30,162 nucleotides of DNA, taken from contig JAMDBZ010000073.1 of NCBI GenBank assembly GCA_023488945.1, positions 1 to 30,162 on the forward strand. Direction: 5' to 3'. Below are positions 1 to 8,062 of this stretch, in pieces. The notes below the pieces were generated by a model. It saw only the letters and a program-made list of their open reading frames with translations, searched no databases and was not told the origin of the DNA. The position numbers and the translations under genes were made by a program. The number at the start of each line of letters is the position of its first letter. Position 1 is the stretch's first letter. The DNA comes from Deltaproteobacteria bacterium. GTDB lineage: Bacteria; Desulfobacterota_E; Deferrimicrobia; Deferrimicrobiales; Deferrimicrobiaceae.

Positions 1-19
1 GCCGGCTCGCCCGCCTGCC

Positions 20-127
20 GCGCTCCTGACCGGAGCGCTTTTCCTCCCTGATCGGTCGGCGGCGGGCTCGCGTTCGAATCCCCGGATCTCCGGGGCCGAA
101 ATACGTGGCGGAGAGGGAGGGATTCGA
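20..127. repeat. Direct repeat, copy 1 (hairpin + tRNA-Ser 3' flank)
   Basis: This unit matches 195-301. It starts with a 7-bp hairpin (GCGCTCC / GGAGCGC around the loop TGACC, 20-38) followed by TTTTCCTCCCT, then a diverged stretch of about 25 bp. It ends with 57 bp (71-127) identical to 245-301. The 57-bp part contains a CCCCGGA-TC-TCCGGGG palindrome and the tRNA 3' end. The two copies are offset by 174-175 bp. Confidence 0.85.
106..127 (-). pseudogene. Fragment of the tRNA-Ser(GCU) 3' end
   Basis: These 22 bases are identical to the last 22 bases of tRNA-Ser(GCU) (280-301): the CCA end, the 3' acceptor strand and part of the T-loop. Upstream on the minus strand (128 onward) the sequence no longer resembles a tRNA, so this is a remnant and not a functional gene. 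It sits inside a longer direct repeat that also includes the tRNA's downstream flank. It could be a decayed tandem duplication or a leftover attachment-type repeat. Confidence 0.7.
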
Positions 128-194
128 CCGATCGGCCGAGTGCACTCTGCGCTTGTCTCCGCACTCGGCATTCCCGGCCTGGTCGGCGGCTGAC

Positions 195-372
<178 letters not shown>

Positions 373-419
373 GGATCCGGTCCCGACCCCGATCAAAGAA
401 CCTCTGTACGCTGTCCGCC

Positions 420-517
420 TTCGCTCCTCGCGACGGAAAGAATCCGACGCTTCGGAGCTGCGGCGGACTTCGGCGCCCTTCCTCGCGGCAGGACGCCTCG
501 TCGGAGCTCCGGCGGAC
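420..517. repeat. Imperfect tandem repeat in the inter-tRNA spacer
   Basis: Two units of about 49 bp end in TCGGAGCTGCGGCGGAC (452-468) and TCGGAGCTCCGGCGGAC (501-517), which differ at one position. The start of each unit (CTCCTCGCG, CTTCCTCGCG) also matches loosely. The spacer between the tRNA genes (373-543) has no coding sequence that I can support. Confidence 0.5.
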
Positions 518-543
518 GCCATCCGCAACCGTAATACCGAGGA

Positions 544-631
544 TGGCGGAGGGAGCAGGATTCGAACCTGCGGAGCGTTTCCGCTCAGCGGTTTTCAAGA
601 CCGCCGCCTTAAACCGCTCGGCCATCCCTCC
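544..631 (-). tRNA. tRNA-Ser (anticodon UGA)
   Basis: On the minus strand the acceptor stem GGAGGGA (631-625) pairs with TCCCTCC (554-548) and is followed by an encoded CCA (546-544). The anticodon loop CTTGAAA (599-593) gives anticodon UGA, decoding UCN serine codons. A long variable arm and a TTCGAAT T-loop are present. The 88-nt length is normal for tRNA-Ser. A good sigma-70-like promoter lies just upstream at 643-672. Confidence 0.96.
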
Positions 632-642
632 GAAGCTTGTTA

Positions 643-672
643 GTTATATCAGACCGGTTCCCCCCGGGTCAA
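643..672 (-). promoter_or_regulatory. Sigma-70-like promoter of the tRNA-Ser genes
   Basis: On the minus strand TTGACC (672-667) and TATAAC (648-643) are separated by 18 bp. The predicted transcription start, about 636, sits a few bases before the 5' end of tRNA-Ser(UGA) at 631, as expected for a tRNA promoter. The call is by consensus match only. Confidence 0.6.
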
Positions 673-712
673 TTGCGGACGACGGCCCCGGGAGGGCCGC
701 TCTCCCCGTTCC

Positions 713-742
713 TTGCGGCGCCGCCGCGGGGCGTATTAAGAT
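713..742 (+). promoter_or_regulatory. Weak candidate promoter of the LPS block
   Basis: TTGCGG (713-718) and TAAGAT (737-742) are 18 bp apart, upstream of the first glycan gene. Both boxes are only partial consensus matches. No better candidate was seen between the tRNA promoter and the gene start at 776. Confidence 0.25.
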
Positions 743-775
743 AGCCGAAACCCGCTTCCGGAAAGGGGCTCCCCC

Positions 776-1876
776 ATTCGCATCCCGTTCATCGACCTCG
801 GCGCCCAGTTCCGGGCGTACGAATCCGACATCCGATTCCAGATCGACCAGGTCTTGTCCACGTCCCGGTTCATCCTCGGACCGAAGGGGGCGGAGCTTGA
901 GCGGCGGCTGGCCGAGTTTGCCGGCGTGCGCCACGCCGTCGCCTGCTCCTCGGGAACGGACGCCCTGCTGCTGGCCCTGATGGCCCTCGACGTCAAGCCG
1001 GGCGACGAGGTCGTCACGACGCCGTTCACCTTCGTCGCGACGGCCGAAGCGATCGCCCTCCTGGGGGCGAAGCCGGTCTTCGTCGACATCGACCCCGCGA
1101 CGTATAACATCGATCCCGACCGGGTCGAGGAATGCCTCACGAAGAAGACGCGCGGGATCGTTCCCGTGAGCCTGTTCGGGCAGTGCGCCGACATGGAGGC
1201 GATCCTCGAGATCGCCGGCGAGTACGGCCTGTTCGTGGTCGAGGACGGGTGCCAGTCGTTCGGGGCGACCCGGAAGGGGACGCCGTCGTGCGGTTTCGCC
1301 CAGGTCGGGACGACCTCGTTCTTTCCGTCGAAGCCTCTCGGCTGCTACGGCGACGGGGGGATGGCCTTCACCTCGGACGACGCGCTGGCGGACCGCGTCC
1401 GGGGCCTTCGGAACCACGGCCAGTGGGAGCGGTACCGGCACAGGACCGTCGGGCTCAACGGTCGGCTCGACGAACTCCAGGCGGCCGTCCTCCTGGCCAA
1501 GCTCCCCTATTTTTCCGGAGAGGTCACAGTCCGGGTGGAAAAGGGGGCCTGTTATTCCGAGCGCCTTCGCGACGTCGTGACGGTTCCGGCGGTGGCCCCG
1601 GGAAACACGCACGTCTACGCGCAATATTCGATCCGCACGCCCGCCCGTGACGCGCTGGCGGCCCATCTTCAGGAAAACGGGATCCCCACGGCCATCCATT
1701 ACCCGGTTCCGCTTCACCGCCAGGAGGCGTTCAAGGGCCTCGGGTACGCGGAGGGCGATTTCCCCGTGGCGGCGGCCGTCTCCCGGGAGATCCTCTCCCT
1801 GCCGATGTCCCCGTTTCTCTCCCGGGAAGACCAGGACGAGATCATCCGGCAGGTCCGCCGGTTCTTCGGGAAGTGA
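776..1876 (+). CDS. wbpE: DegT/DnrJ/EryC1/StrS sugar aminotransferase, WbpE-like
   Basis: This is a PLP-dependent (fold type I) aminotransferase for nucleotide-linked keto-sugars. Length and motifs closely resemble WbpE, which aminates UDP-2-acetamido-2-deoxy-3-oxo-glucuronate. Visible features are the N-terminal IPFIDLGAQ, the loop SLFGQCADM, the PLP-ring Asp at about residue 157 in VVEDGCQSFGA, the Schiff-base Lys at about 186 in SFFPSKPLGCYGDGG, and a C-terminal IHYPVPLHRQ. The family N-terminus can only be included by starting at ATT 776, preceded by GAAAGGGG (761-768) seven bases away. The first standard alternative, TTG 854, would remove 26 conserved residues. Upstream in frame there is a stop at 737. 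WbpA/B/D/I partners are not in this window, so the exact substrate is inferred. Confidence 0.88.
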   Translation: MRIPFIDLGAQFRAYESDIRFQIDQVLSTSRFILGPKGAELERRLAEFAGVRHAVACSSGTDALLLALMALDVKPGDEVVTTPFTFVATAEAIALLGAKPVFVDIDPATYNIDPDRVEECLTKKTRGIVPVSLFGQCADMEAILEIAGEYGLFVVEDGCQSFGATRKGTPSCGFAQVGTTSFFPSKPLGCYGDGGMAFTSDDALADRVRGLRNHGQWERYRHRTVGLNGRLDELQAAVLLAKLPYFSGEVTVRVEKGACYSERLRDVVTVPAVAPGNTHVYAQYSIRTPARDALAAHLQENGIPTAIHYPVPLHRQEAFKGLGYAEGDFPVAAAVSREILSLPMSPFLSREDQDEIIRQVRRFFGK

Positions 1877-1989
1877 GCGGGGGGGCGGAAGCGCCCGGCG
1901 GACGCGGCTCCGTCCCGGCGGCTCGTCCTGCCGGTGGCCCTGGCGCGTTCCCGTGCGGGCCGTTCCCCGCCGCGTGGTAATTTATTAGC

Positions 1990-3051
1990 ATGCCCGCGAA
2001 TCGGACCGATCGGCGGCAGGCGCTTCTCGTGCGGGCCGTGAACTGGCTCGGCGACGCCGTGATGACCACTCCGGCTCTGGGGGCGGTGCGCGCCGCCGTC
2101 CCGGCCCGGAGGCTCGTCCTGGTTGCGAAGCCGCTCATCGCGGAGCTGTTTCGTCATCACCCGGACGTGGACGACATCCTGGTCTACGACAAGGACGGGC
2201 GGCACGGCGGAGCCGCCGGGATGCTCCGAATGGCGCGGGAGGTCCGCAGGGAGCGGCCCGGGGCGGCGATCCTGTTCCAGAACGCCGTCGACGCGGCGAT
2301 CCTGGTGTTCCTGGCCGGGATCCCCGAGCGGATGGGATACGCGACCGATGCGCGCCGGCTCCTCCTGACGAAAGCGGTGCCCGTGACGGAAGAGATCCTC
2401 TCCCTTCACCACGTCGAATACTATCTGCGGCTCGTCTCCGATCTCGGCGTCCCGCGTCCGGCGGAGCCTGCCATGCGCCTCCGGGTCACGGAGGAGGAGA
2501 GGTCGGCGTTCCGGGCACGCCTGTCGGCGGAAGGGGTCGACGCGATGGGACCGGTCCTCGGGATCAACCCCGGCGCGACATACGGCTCGGCGAAGCGGTG
2601 GTACCCGGACCGGTTCGCCGCGGTGGCGGACGTCCTCTCCGCGGAGTGGGGCGCCTCCGTCGTCATCATGGGATCGTCGACCGAGAAGCCGCTTGCGGAC
2701 GCGATCGCGGCGGCGATGCGCAGGCCGGTTGTCAACCTGGCCGGCCGGACGACGGTCCGGGAGTTGATGGCGCTTTTGTCGGATTGCGCGTTCCTCGTCA
2801 CGAACGACTCGGGGCCGATGCACATCGCGGCGGCGCTCGGCGTGCCGCTCCTCGCGATCTTCGGCCCGACGGACTGGCGGAAGACGTCGCCGTGGACGCC
2901 GCGCGCCCGCATCGTCCGGGTGGATGTCGACTGCTCGCCCTGCCGGGATCGGGAGTGCGACCGGGGGCACGAGTGCATGCTGGGGGTGACGCCGGACATG
3001 GTCGTCTCGGCCGCGCGGGACCTCATGGCGGAGGTCCGCGGTGGCCGCTAG
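1990..3051 (+). CDS. waaF: LPS heptosyltransferase II (GT9)
   Basis: This GT9 GT-B glycosyltransferase adds the second L-glycero-D-manno-heptose to the LPS inner core on the cytoplasmic side of the inner membrane, using ADP-heptose. The N-terminal domain opens with LLVRAVNWLGDAVMTTPAL, the WaaF acceptor-side signature. The C-terminal domain has NPGATYGSAKRWYPDRF and TNDSGPMHIAAALGVPLLAIFG, the ADP-heptose binding region. The length (353 aa) is normal. A Cys-rich tail (SPCRDRECDRGHECM) is common in this family. It starts 113 bp after the aminotransferase and ends 11 bp before waaC. No clear Shine-Dalgarno precedes ATG 1990, so the start is the least certain part. Confidence 0.93.
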   Translation: MPANRTDRRQALLVRAVNWLGDAVMTTPALGAVRAAVPARRLVLVAKPLIAELFRHHPDVDDILVYDKDGRHGGAAGMLRMAREVRRERPGAAILFQNAVDAAILVFLAGIPERMGYATDARRLLLTKAVPVTEEILSLHHVEYYLRLVSDLGVPRPAEPAMRLRVTEEERSAFRARLSAEGVDAMGPVLGINPGATYGSAKRWYPDRFAAVADVLSAEWGASVVIMGSSTEKPLADAIAAAMRRPVVNLAGRTTVRELMALLSDCAFLVTNDSGPMHIAAALGVPLLAIFGPTDWRKTSPWTPRARIVRVDVDCSPCRDRECDRGHECMLGVTPDMVVSAARDLMAEVRGGR

Positions 3052-3062
3052 CCCGGTGAGAC

Positions 3063-4133
3063 ATGCGGGCTAAGTTCCGGCGGGTCCTCATCGTGAAACT
3101 TTCCGCCCTGGGGGACGTGGCACACGCCCTGCCCGTCGTCGATTACCTGCGGAGGGCCGCGCCGGGGGCCGCGATCGACTGGGCCGTCGACCGGCGGTTC
3201 GCATCCCTGCTGGAGGGGCACCCCGGCCTGCGCCGGGTCGTGCCGCTCGACATAAGGAAGTGGAAGGCCACCTGGATGACCGCGGAGGCGAGGGCGGAGG
3301 CGGCGGAGGCGGTCCGATTCCTTCGGGCCGGGGCCTACGACGCGGCGTTTGACATCCAGGGGAACGCCAAGAGCGGGGTCGTGACGCGCCTGTCCGGCGC
3401 GCCGCTGCGGTTCGGGTTCGACCGCCGGGGAGTGCGGGAAACGCCCAACCTCCTCTTCACGAACCGGAAAGTCGCGCTCCGGCCCGAGGATGGGCATATC
3501 GTCTCGAAGCTCCTCCGGGTGGCCTGCGCCCCCTTCGGCGGCGACGTCCCGGCGTCTCCGGGCCTCGGGGAGATCGCGATCGGCGCGGCGGAAAGCGAGA
3601 GGGCGAAACGGATCGTGTCGGAAGCGCTCCCCGGGGCGTTCCCCCTCCTGGTCGTTCATCCGGGGACCACCTGGCGGACCAAGCGGATGGATCCCGAGTT
3701 CTGGGCCGCCGTCCTGCGGGTGCTTCGGGCATGGCTGCCGGGGCTCGGCGTTCTCCTCTCGTGGGGGAGCGAAGAGGAGCGGGAGGAGGCGTTGCGGATC
3801 TCGGATCTTGCGGGTGGGATAACGGCCCTTATGCCCCGGCTTTCGATCCGGGAGTGGGCCGCCGTCTGCCGGCTGTGCGGCTTCCTCCTGGCGCCCGACA
3901 CCGGTCCCCTCCACGTCGGCGCCGCCGCGGGGGCGAAGACAGTCTCCGTCTTCCGGGCGACCGGCGGCAACCGGAATGCCCCGCAGGGAGACGGCCACCG
4001 GTTCCTTCAGGCGCCGCTGCCGTGCACGGCGTGCCTGAAGAAACGGTGCGACCGCGACCCCGAGTGCCGGAAGAGCATCGATCCGTCCTCGGCAGCCCGT
4101 GCGATGGCGGCCCTGATGGAGTCGTTCTGTTGA
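3063..4133 (+). CDS. waaC: LPS heptosyltransferase I (GT9)
   Basis: This GT9 enzyme transfers the first heptose from ADP-heptose onto Kdo2-lipid A. The N-terminus RVLIVKLSALGDVAHALPVVDYLRR and the basic IRKWKATW segment are WaaC-like. The C-terminal domain carries HPGTTWRTKRMDPEFW and LAPDTGPLHVGAAAGAKTVSVF. The final Cys-rich stretch (CTACLKKRCDRDPECRKSI) resembles that of the neighbouring waaF. The 356-aa length fits. It follows waaF by 11 bp, so the two inner-core heptosyltransferases are probably translated from one message. Confidence 0.93.
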   Translation: MRAKFRRVLIVKLSALGDVAHALPVVDYLRRAAPGAAIDWAVDRRFASLLEGHPGLRRVVPLDIRKWKATWMTAEARAEAAEAVRFLRAGAYDAAFDIQGNAKSGVVTRLSGAPLRFGFDRRGVRETPNLLFTNRKVALRPEDGHIVSKLLRVACAPFGGDVPASPGLGEIAIGAAESERAKRIVSEALPGAFPLLVVHPGTTWRTKRMDPEFWAAVLRVLRAWLPGLGVLLSWGSEEEREEALRISDLAGGITALMPRLSIREWAAVCRLCGFLLAPDTGPLHVGAAAGAKTVSVFRATGGNRNAPQGDGHRFLQAPLPCTACLKKRCDRDPECRKSIDPSSAARAMAALMESFC

Positions 4134-4236
4134 CGTGGCGGGGAATGATTTCGCGTAGAATACGGGCGGGATGACCAACGTTCCCGCTGTCTCCGGGGCC
4201 CGTCCCGGGACAGGCTGGCGGGGGAGGAACGGCTTC

Positions 4237-4956
4237 ATGGATCGAGCGGGTGGGCAAGCGAACCCCGAGTTGCGCGAACAGAGCCTGGTGTGGGAGTTCT
4301 TCGATTTTGCCACCGAGGGATTCTTTATGGAGGTCGGAGCCCACGACCCGAAATACCTCTCCCAGACCTGGCTCCTCGAGCGGGTCGGCTGGCGGGGGAT
4401 CCTGGTCGAGCCGCTGCCGGAGCAGTGCGAGCTGCTGCGCCGTGAGCGTCCCGGTTCGAAGGTCCACGAGGTTGCGGTCAGCTCGCCCGACAAGACGGGG
4501 ACAGCCGACTTCCACGTCTGCGGGATGTTCTCGTCCCTGGAGAAAAACGTCGCCGACAATCGGATCCGCTACGAGGCCGCCATCACCCGGCGGGTCGTCA
4601 CCCTCGACGCGATCTTGCGGGAGGAGAATGTCGTCGCTCTCGATTTTCTTTCCCTCGATACCGAGGGCACCGAGTTCGATGTCCTCCGGGGGTTCGACAT
4701 CCGGAAGTACGAGCCTCGTCTTATCCTCATCGAGGACACGGTCACGGGCCTGGATAAGCATGCCCACCTGTTGAGCGCAGGATATCGCCTGGTCCGGCGC
4801 ACGGGGAGCAACAACTGGTACGTCCCGCGGAACTCGCCCCGCGATGCGTCGATCCTCGACCGGATCCGCCTTTTCCGAAAGATGTACCTGGGGACGCCGT
4901 TCCGCGCGTTTCGTTTTCGCCGGGAGAGACGGGGCATGGGGATACGCGGGGCATAG
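4237..4956 (+). CDS. FkbM family SAM-dependent methyltransferase
   Basis: FkbM-type methyltransferases generally O-methylate sugars or polyketides. In a glycan cluster the likely target is a hydroxyl on an LPS sugar. Seen here are the SAM motif I FMEVGAHDPKYLSQTWLLE, the acidic post-I strand ILVEPLPEQCELL, and the hallmark LDFLSLDTEGTEFDVLRGFD followed by LILIEDT. I chose ATG 4237 because GGAGGAA (4223-4229) lies seven bases upstream. The earlier in-frame ATG 4171 has no such site and would add 22 low-complexity residues. Protein is 239 aa. The C-terminus is short and basic. The acceptor cannot be read from the sequence. Confidence 0.85.
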   Translation: MDRAGGQANPELREQSLVWEFFDFATEGFFMEVGAHDPKYLSQTWLLERVGWRGILVEPLPEQCELLRRERPGSKVHEVAVSSPDKTGTADFHVCGMFSSLEKNVADNRIRYEAAITRRVVTLDAILREENVVALDFLSLDTEGTEFDVLRGFDIRKYEPRLILIEDTVTGLDKHAHLLSAGYRLVRRTGSNNWYVPRNSPRDASILDRIRLFRKMYLGTPFRAFRFRRERRGMGIRGA

Positions 4957-4977
4957 CCCGGTGAAGCCGTTGGGGCC

Positions 4978-6105
4978 GTGACGATCCCGGGAACAGAGCG
5001 GATTCTCCACATTGTCGAGCCGACGCTCGAAGGGCAGGCGGGCCACTGCCCGAGTTTCGTGGAGAGCCTTTGCCGCTCGGGGAGCGGCCGCGGGTTTTCG
5101 ATCCGGGTGTGGGCCGGACAGGGGGCGGTGCTTCGCGGTTGCGGTCCCGACGTCGAAGTGCGGAACCATTTCAGCCGGCGTCTGAGACGTCTCCAGGCGC
5201 TGCTCCTTTACCGGAAGCTGCTGGCTTCGCCGGGCCGGGTCTTCGTTTCAACGGCGGGGCGGGCGGATCTCCTCCTGCTGTCGTGGGCCGCGCGGGAGGC
5301 CATCCCGCCGGAGAAGGTCTTTCTCTTTTTCCACTGGGTCCGGCCGAAGCCGGGCAAGGCGGAGGATTTCCGGAAGGTGGCCGCCAGGCATCCCCGCCTC
5401 GTTGTCCTGGGGCCTACTCCCGCGGTCGCCGAGGTCTTCCTCCAGGCCGGCTTCCGGGATGTCCGCGTGGTACCGTACCCGATCACGTCGCGCGGGGAAG
5501 CGGCCCGTACCGGGCGGGACGGGGAAGGGTTCCGGCATCTTCTGTACGCGGGCGCCGCAAGGCAGGACAAGGGGTTCTCGCACGTCGTGGACCTCGTCGC
5601 GCATCTGGCATCCCTGCGGGCGGAGATCCCGGTGACGGTCCAGGCGTCGCCGGACCATTATGATCGGACCGACCCGCAGACGAAGGCGGACCTGGTGAGA
5701 CTTGCCTCCGCCGGGTACCCGCATCTCCGGGTTTGCCGGGAGACCCTCGATGCCGCCGCCTACGCCGACCTCTTCCGGGGAGCCATCTGCCTGCAGCCTT
5801 ACCGGCGGGACGATTTCGCCGACCGCATCAGCGGGGTCATGCTGGACGCCTTCTCGGCGGGCGCGCCGGTCGTGACCGTCTCGGAGACCTGGATGGCCCG
5901 CACCGTGGAGCGGTTCGATGCCGGGGCGGTCCTCGAAGCGATCTCGCCCGCCGGGATGCTCGATGCGGTGGAGAGCGTGCGGAAGGAGTATCCCCGTTTC
6001 CGGGAGAACGCTCTGAGAGCGGGCCGCGCCCTCCAGGAGGAGCACGACGCCGGACGGCTGTTCGATGCGCTGACGGCGTCCGCGATCGAGAGGGCGTCCC
6101 CGTGA
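4978..6105 (+). CDS. Glycosyltransferase, GT-B fold (GT4-like)
   Basis: A 375-aa protein that starts at GTG 4978, 21 bp after the FkbM gene. The opening RILHIVEPTLEGQAGHCPSFVESL resembles the glycine-rich acceptor loop of GT-B enzymes. The second half has LLYAGAARQDKGFSHVVDLV, the nucleotide-binding domain onset, and LQPYRRDDFADRISGVMLDAFSAGAPVVTV, which occupies the place of the usual GT4 E-x7-E donor-binding segment. The canonical glutamates are not obvious, so this is a divergent member. It probably adds a core or O-chain sugar. The gene overlaps the next one by four bases (GTGA). Confidence 0.75.
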   Translation: MTIPGTERILHIVEPTLEGQAGHCPSFVESLCRSGSGRGFSIRVWAGQGAVLRGCGPDVEVRNHFSRRLRRLQALLLYRKLLASPGRVFVSTAGRADLLLLSWAAREAIPPEKVFLFFHWVRPKPGKAEDFRKVAARHPRLVVLGPTPAVAEVFLQAGFRDVRVVPYPITSRGEAARTGRDGEGFRHLLYAGAARQDKGFSHVVDLVAHLASLRAEIPVTVQASPDHYDRTDPQTKADLVRLASAGYPHLRVCRETLDAAAYADLFRGAICLQPYRRDDFADRISGVMLDAFSAGAPVVTVSETWMARTVERFDAGAVLEAISPAGMLDAVESVRKEYPRFRENALRAGRALQEEHDAGRLFDALTASAIERASP

Positions 6106-6875
6106 ACCCCCGCCGTCCCCTGTCGGCCGTGGTCATATCGTTCAACGAGCGGGACCGCATTGCGGAGTGCCTTGCGTCGCTGGCCTTCGCCGACGAGATC
6201 GTGGTCGTCGATGCCGGGAGCACGGACGGGACCGCCGACATCGCCCGGAAGTACACGACGCGCGTCGTCCACGTGCCGTGGAAGGGGTTCGGGCCGCAGA
6301 AGCAGGCCGCGGTGGAGCTGGCAAGGCACGACGTCATCCTCAACGTGGACTGCGATGAGCGGGTCACGCCGGAACTCGCCCGGGAAATCGCGGAGGTCCT
6401 GTCGGGCGACGGGATGCTGGCGGGGTACTCCGTCCCGCGGAAGACGTTCCTGGGCTCGAAGGAAATCCGCCACTCCGGCTGGTACCCCGACCGGACCGTC
6501 CGACTCTTCGACAGGAAGCGGGCGCGATTCTCGGATTCCATCGTGCACGAGCGGGTCATCGTCGACGGCGAGACCGGTGCCCTCCGCCGACACCTCGTCC
6601 ATTATTCGTTCCCCGGCGTTGCGGACCTGTTCCGGAAGATGGACCGGTACACCGACCTGTCCGCGCGGAAGATGTTCGAAGAGGGGAGACGGTGCCATGT
6701 CACCGATCTCACGGTCCGTCCGTTCCTGGCTTTCGCGAAGTCCTACCTCGCGAGGGCGGGCTTCCTCGACGGGGTGGAAGGGTTCGTGATCGGGGTGGCC
6801 GCCGCCGTGCACGTGTTCGCGAAGTACGCCAAGCTTCGCGACCTGGCCCGCGCTTCGCGCGGAGGTGCGGCGTGA
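6102..6875 (+). CDS. GT2 glycosyltransferase, WaaE/KdtX-like
   Basis: A 257-aa GT-A family 2 enzyme. The N-terminus LSAVVISFNERDRIAECLASL leads to EIVVVDAGSTDGTADIA and the metal-binding segment NVDCDERVTPEL. The middle motif GWYPDRTVRLFDRKRARFSDSIVHERV is characteristic of the WaaE/KdtX core beta-1,4-glucosyltransferase group, which acts on heptose I of the LPS core. The C-terminal third (VRPFLAFAKSYLARAGFLDGVEGFVIG) is an amphipathic, membrane-associating region also typical of that group. It starts at GTG 6102, overlapping the previous stop by four bases, and its own end overlaps the next start in the same way, indicating translational coupling. Confidence 0.85.
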   Translation: MNPRRPLSAVVISFNERDRIAECLASLAFADEIVVVDAGSTDGTADIARKYTTRVVHVPWKGFGPQKQAAVELARHDVILNVDCDERVTPELAREIAEVLSGDGMLAGYSVPRKTFLGSKEIRHSGWYPDRTVRLFDRKRARFSDSIVHERVIVDGETGALRRHLVHYSFPGVADLFRKMDRYTDLSARKMFEEGRRCHVTDLTVRPFLAFAKSYLARAGFLDGVEGFVIGVAAAVHVFAKYAKLRDLARASRGGAA

Positions 6876-8062
6876 GCGCATCCCGGGGAAACCGCCTCGG
6901 GAAACGCCGGATCGCCGTCGCGGTCCCGAAGTACGGCCTCGTCGGGGGCGGCGAGATGTTCGCGAGCGAGTTGACCGAGCGGATGGCGCGGGACGACACG
7001 TACGAGTTCCATGTTTTCGCGAACCGCTGGCGCGCCGGCTCGGACCGGGTGACGTTTCACAAGGTCCCGTTGGTCGCGGTCCCGCGGTCCCTGCGGCCCT
7101 GGAGCTTCGCCTGGTTCGCGGACCGGATGATTGCGCGCGGGCGGTTCGACCTGGTCCATGCCCACGAACGGCTATTCCGGGCGGACGTCTTCTCGATGCA
7201 CTCGGTCCCGCACGGAGGCTGGATCCGCGACGTCAGGCGAAAGCGGGAGACCCTGTTCGACCGGGCGACGATCGCCCTCGAACGGCGGATGATGGCGAAT
7301 GCCGGAGGAACCTGGATCCTCCCGGTCTCCTCCATCGCGGCCGATGCGCTCCGACGGGAGTATGACATCGACCCCGCGCGGGTCCGCGTCATCCACCCGG
7401 GAGTGGACTACGACCGGTTTTCGAGTCCCGACCGCGCCGCCTGTCGCGCCGAGATCCGGGGCCGCCACGGGATCGGGCCAAAGGACCTCCTCGTCCTCTT
7501 CGTCGGGATGAACTTCGAGGTCAAGGGGCTCGACACGATCATCGCTGCGCTCGCAAAGGCAAGGCGGATGCGAACGGACGCGGGGATCCGGCTCCTCGTC
7601 GCAGGCCGGGGGGATGCGCGGAAGTACGGGGATCTCGCACGGGAACAGGGGATCGCCGATGCCGTGACCTTCGCCGGCCCCGTTGCCGAGGGCGTGGAGC
7701 GGTACTACCGGGCTGCGGATGTTTTCGCCATGATGTCCCGGTTCGATACATTCGGGATGGCGGTCCTCGAGGCGATGGCGGCGGGGCTTCCCGTGGTCGT
7801 CAGTGGGGGCGTCGGGGCGACGGACCTCGTTGCGGACGGGAAGAGCGGGTTTGTCCTCAAGGGCGGGGATGCCGCGGAGGCGCTGGCCGACCGGTTCGTC
7901 GCCTTGACGGACAGCGACCGATGGCGGGGGATGGGGGAGGAGGCCGCGCGAATCGCCCGGGAGAGCGGCTGGGAGCGCGTGGCGGAGCGGATCGACGCGA
8001 TCTATCGGGAGATCCTCGATCGGCGGGCTCCGGCGCCCGCCGGGGCCGGGGAGAGGATATGA
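6872..8062 (+). CDS. GT4 glycosyltransferase, WaaG-like
   Basis: A 396-aa GT-B retaining transferase. KRRIAVAVPKYGLVGGGEMFASELTERM is the N-terminal glycine-rich loop. FDLVHAHERLFRADVFSMH and VIHPGVDYDRFSS mark the interdomain part. LVLFVGMNFEVKGLDTIIAAL begins the donor-binding domain, which ends in the E-x7-E type motif FDTFGMAVLEAMAAGLPVVVS. The architecture matches WaaG (LPS core glucosyltransferase I) and similar core enzymes. The start GTG 6872 overlaps the previous stop (GTGA). The stop overlaps the next start (ATGA). The donor sugar is inferred only from context. Confidence 0.85.
   Translation: MSASRGNRLGKRRIAVAVPKYGLVGGGEMFASELTERMARDDTYEFHVFANRWRAGSDRVTFHKVPLVAVPRSLRPWSFAWFADRMIARGRFDLVHAHERLFRADVFSMHSVPHGGWIRDVRRKRETLFDRATIALERRMMANAGGTWILPVSSIAADALRREYDIDPARVRVIHPGVDYDRFSSPDRAACRAEIRGRHGIGPKDLLVLFVGMNFEVKGLDTIIAALAKARRMRTDAGIRLLVAGRGDARKYGDLAREQGIADAVTFAGPVAEGVERYYRAADVFAMMSRFDTFGMAVLEAMAAGLPVVVSGGVGATDLVADGKSGFVLKGGDAAEALADRFVALTDSDRWRGMGEEAARIARESGWERVAERIDAIYREILDRRAPAPAGAGERI

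Noticed and set aside
71..100. TTCGAATCCCC near 71 and 245 as T-loops of additional plus-strand tRNA genes
   Set aside because: No matching T-stem, anticodon arm or acceptor stem could be found on the plus strand. The similarity is limited to the palindromic TTCGAA core.
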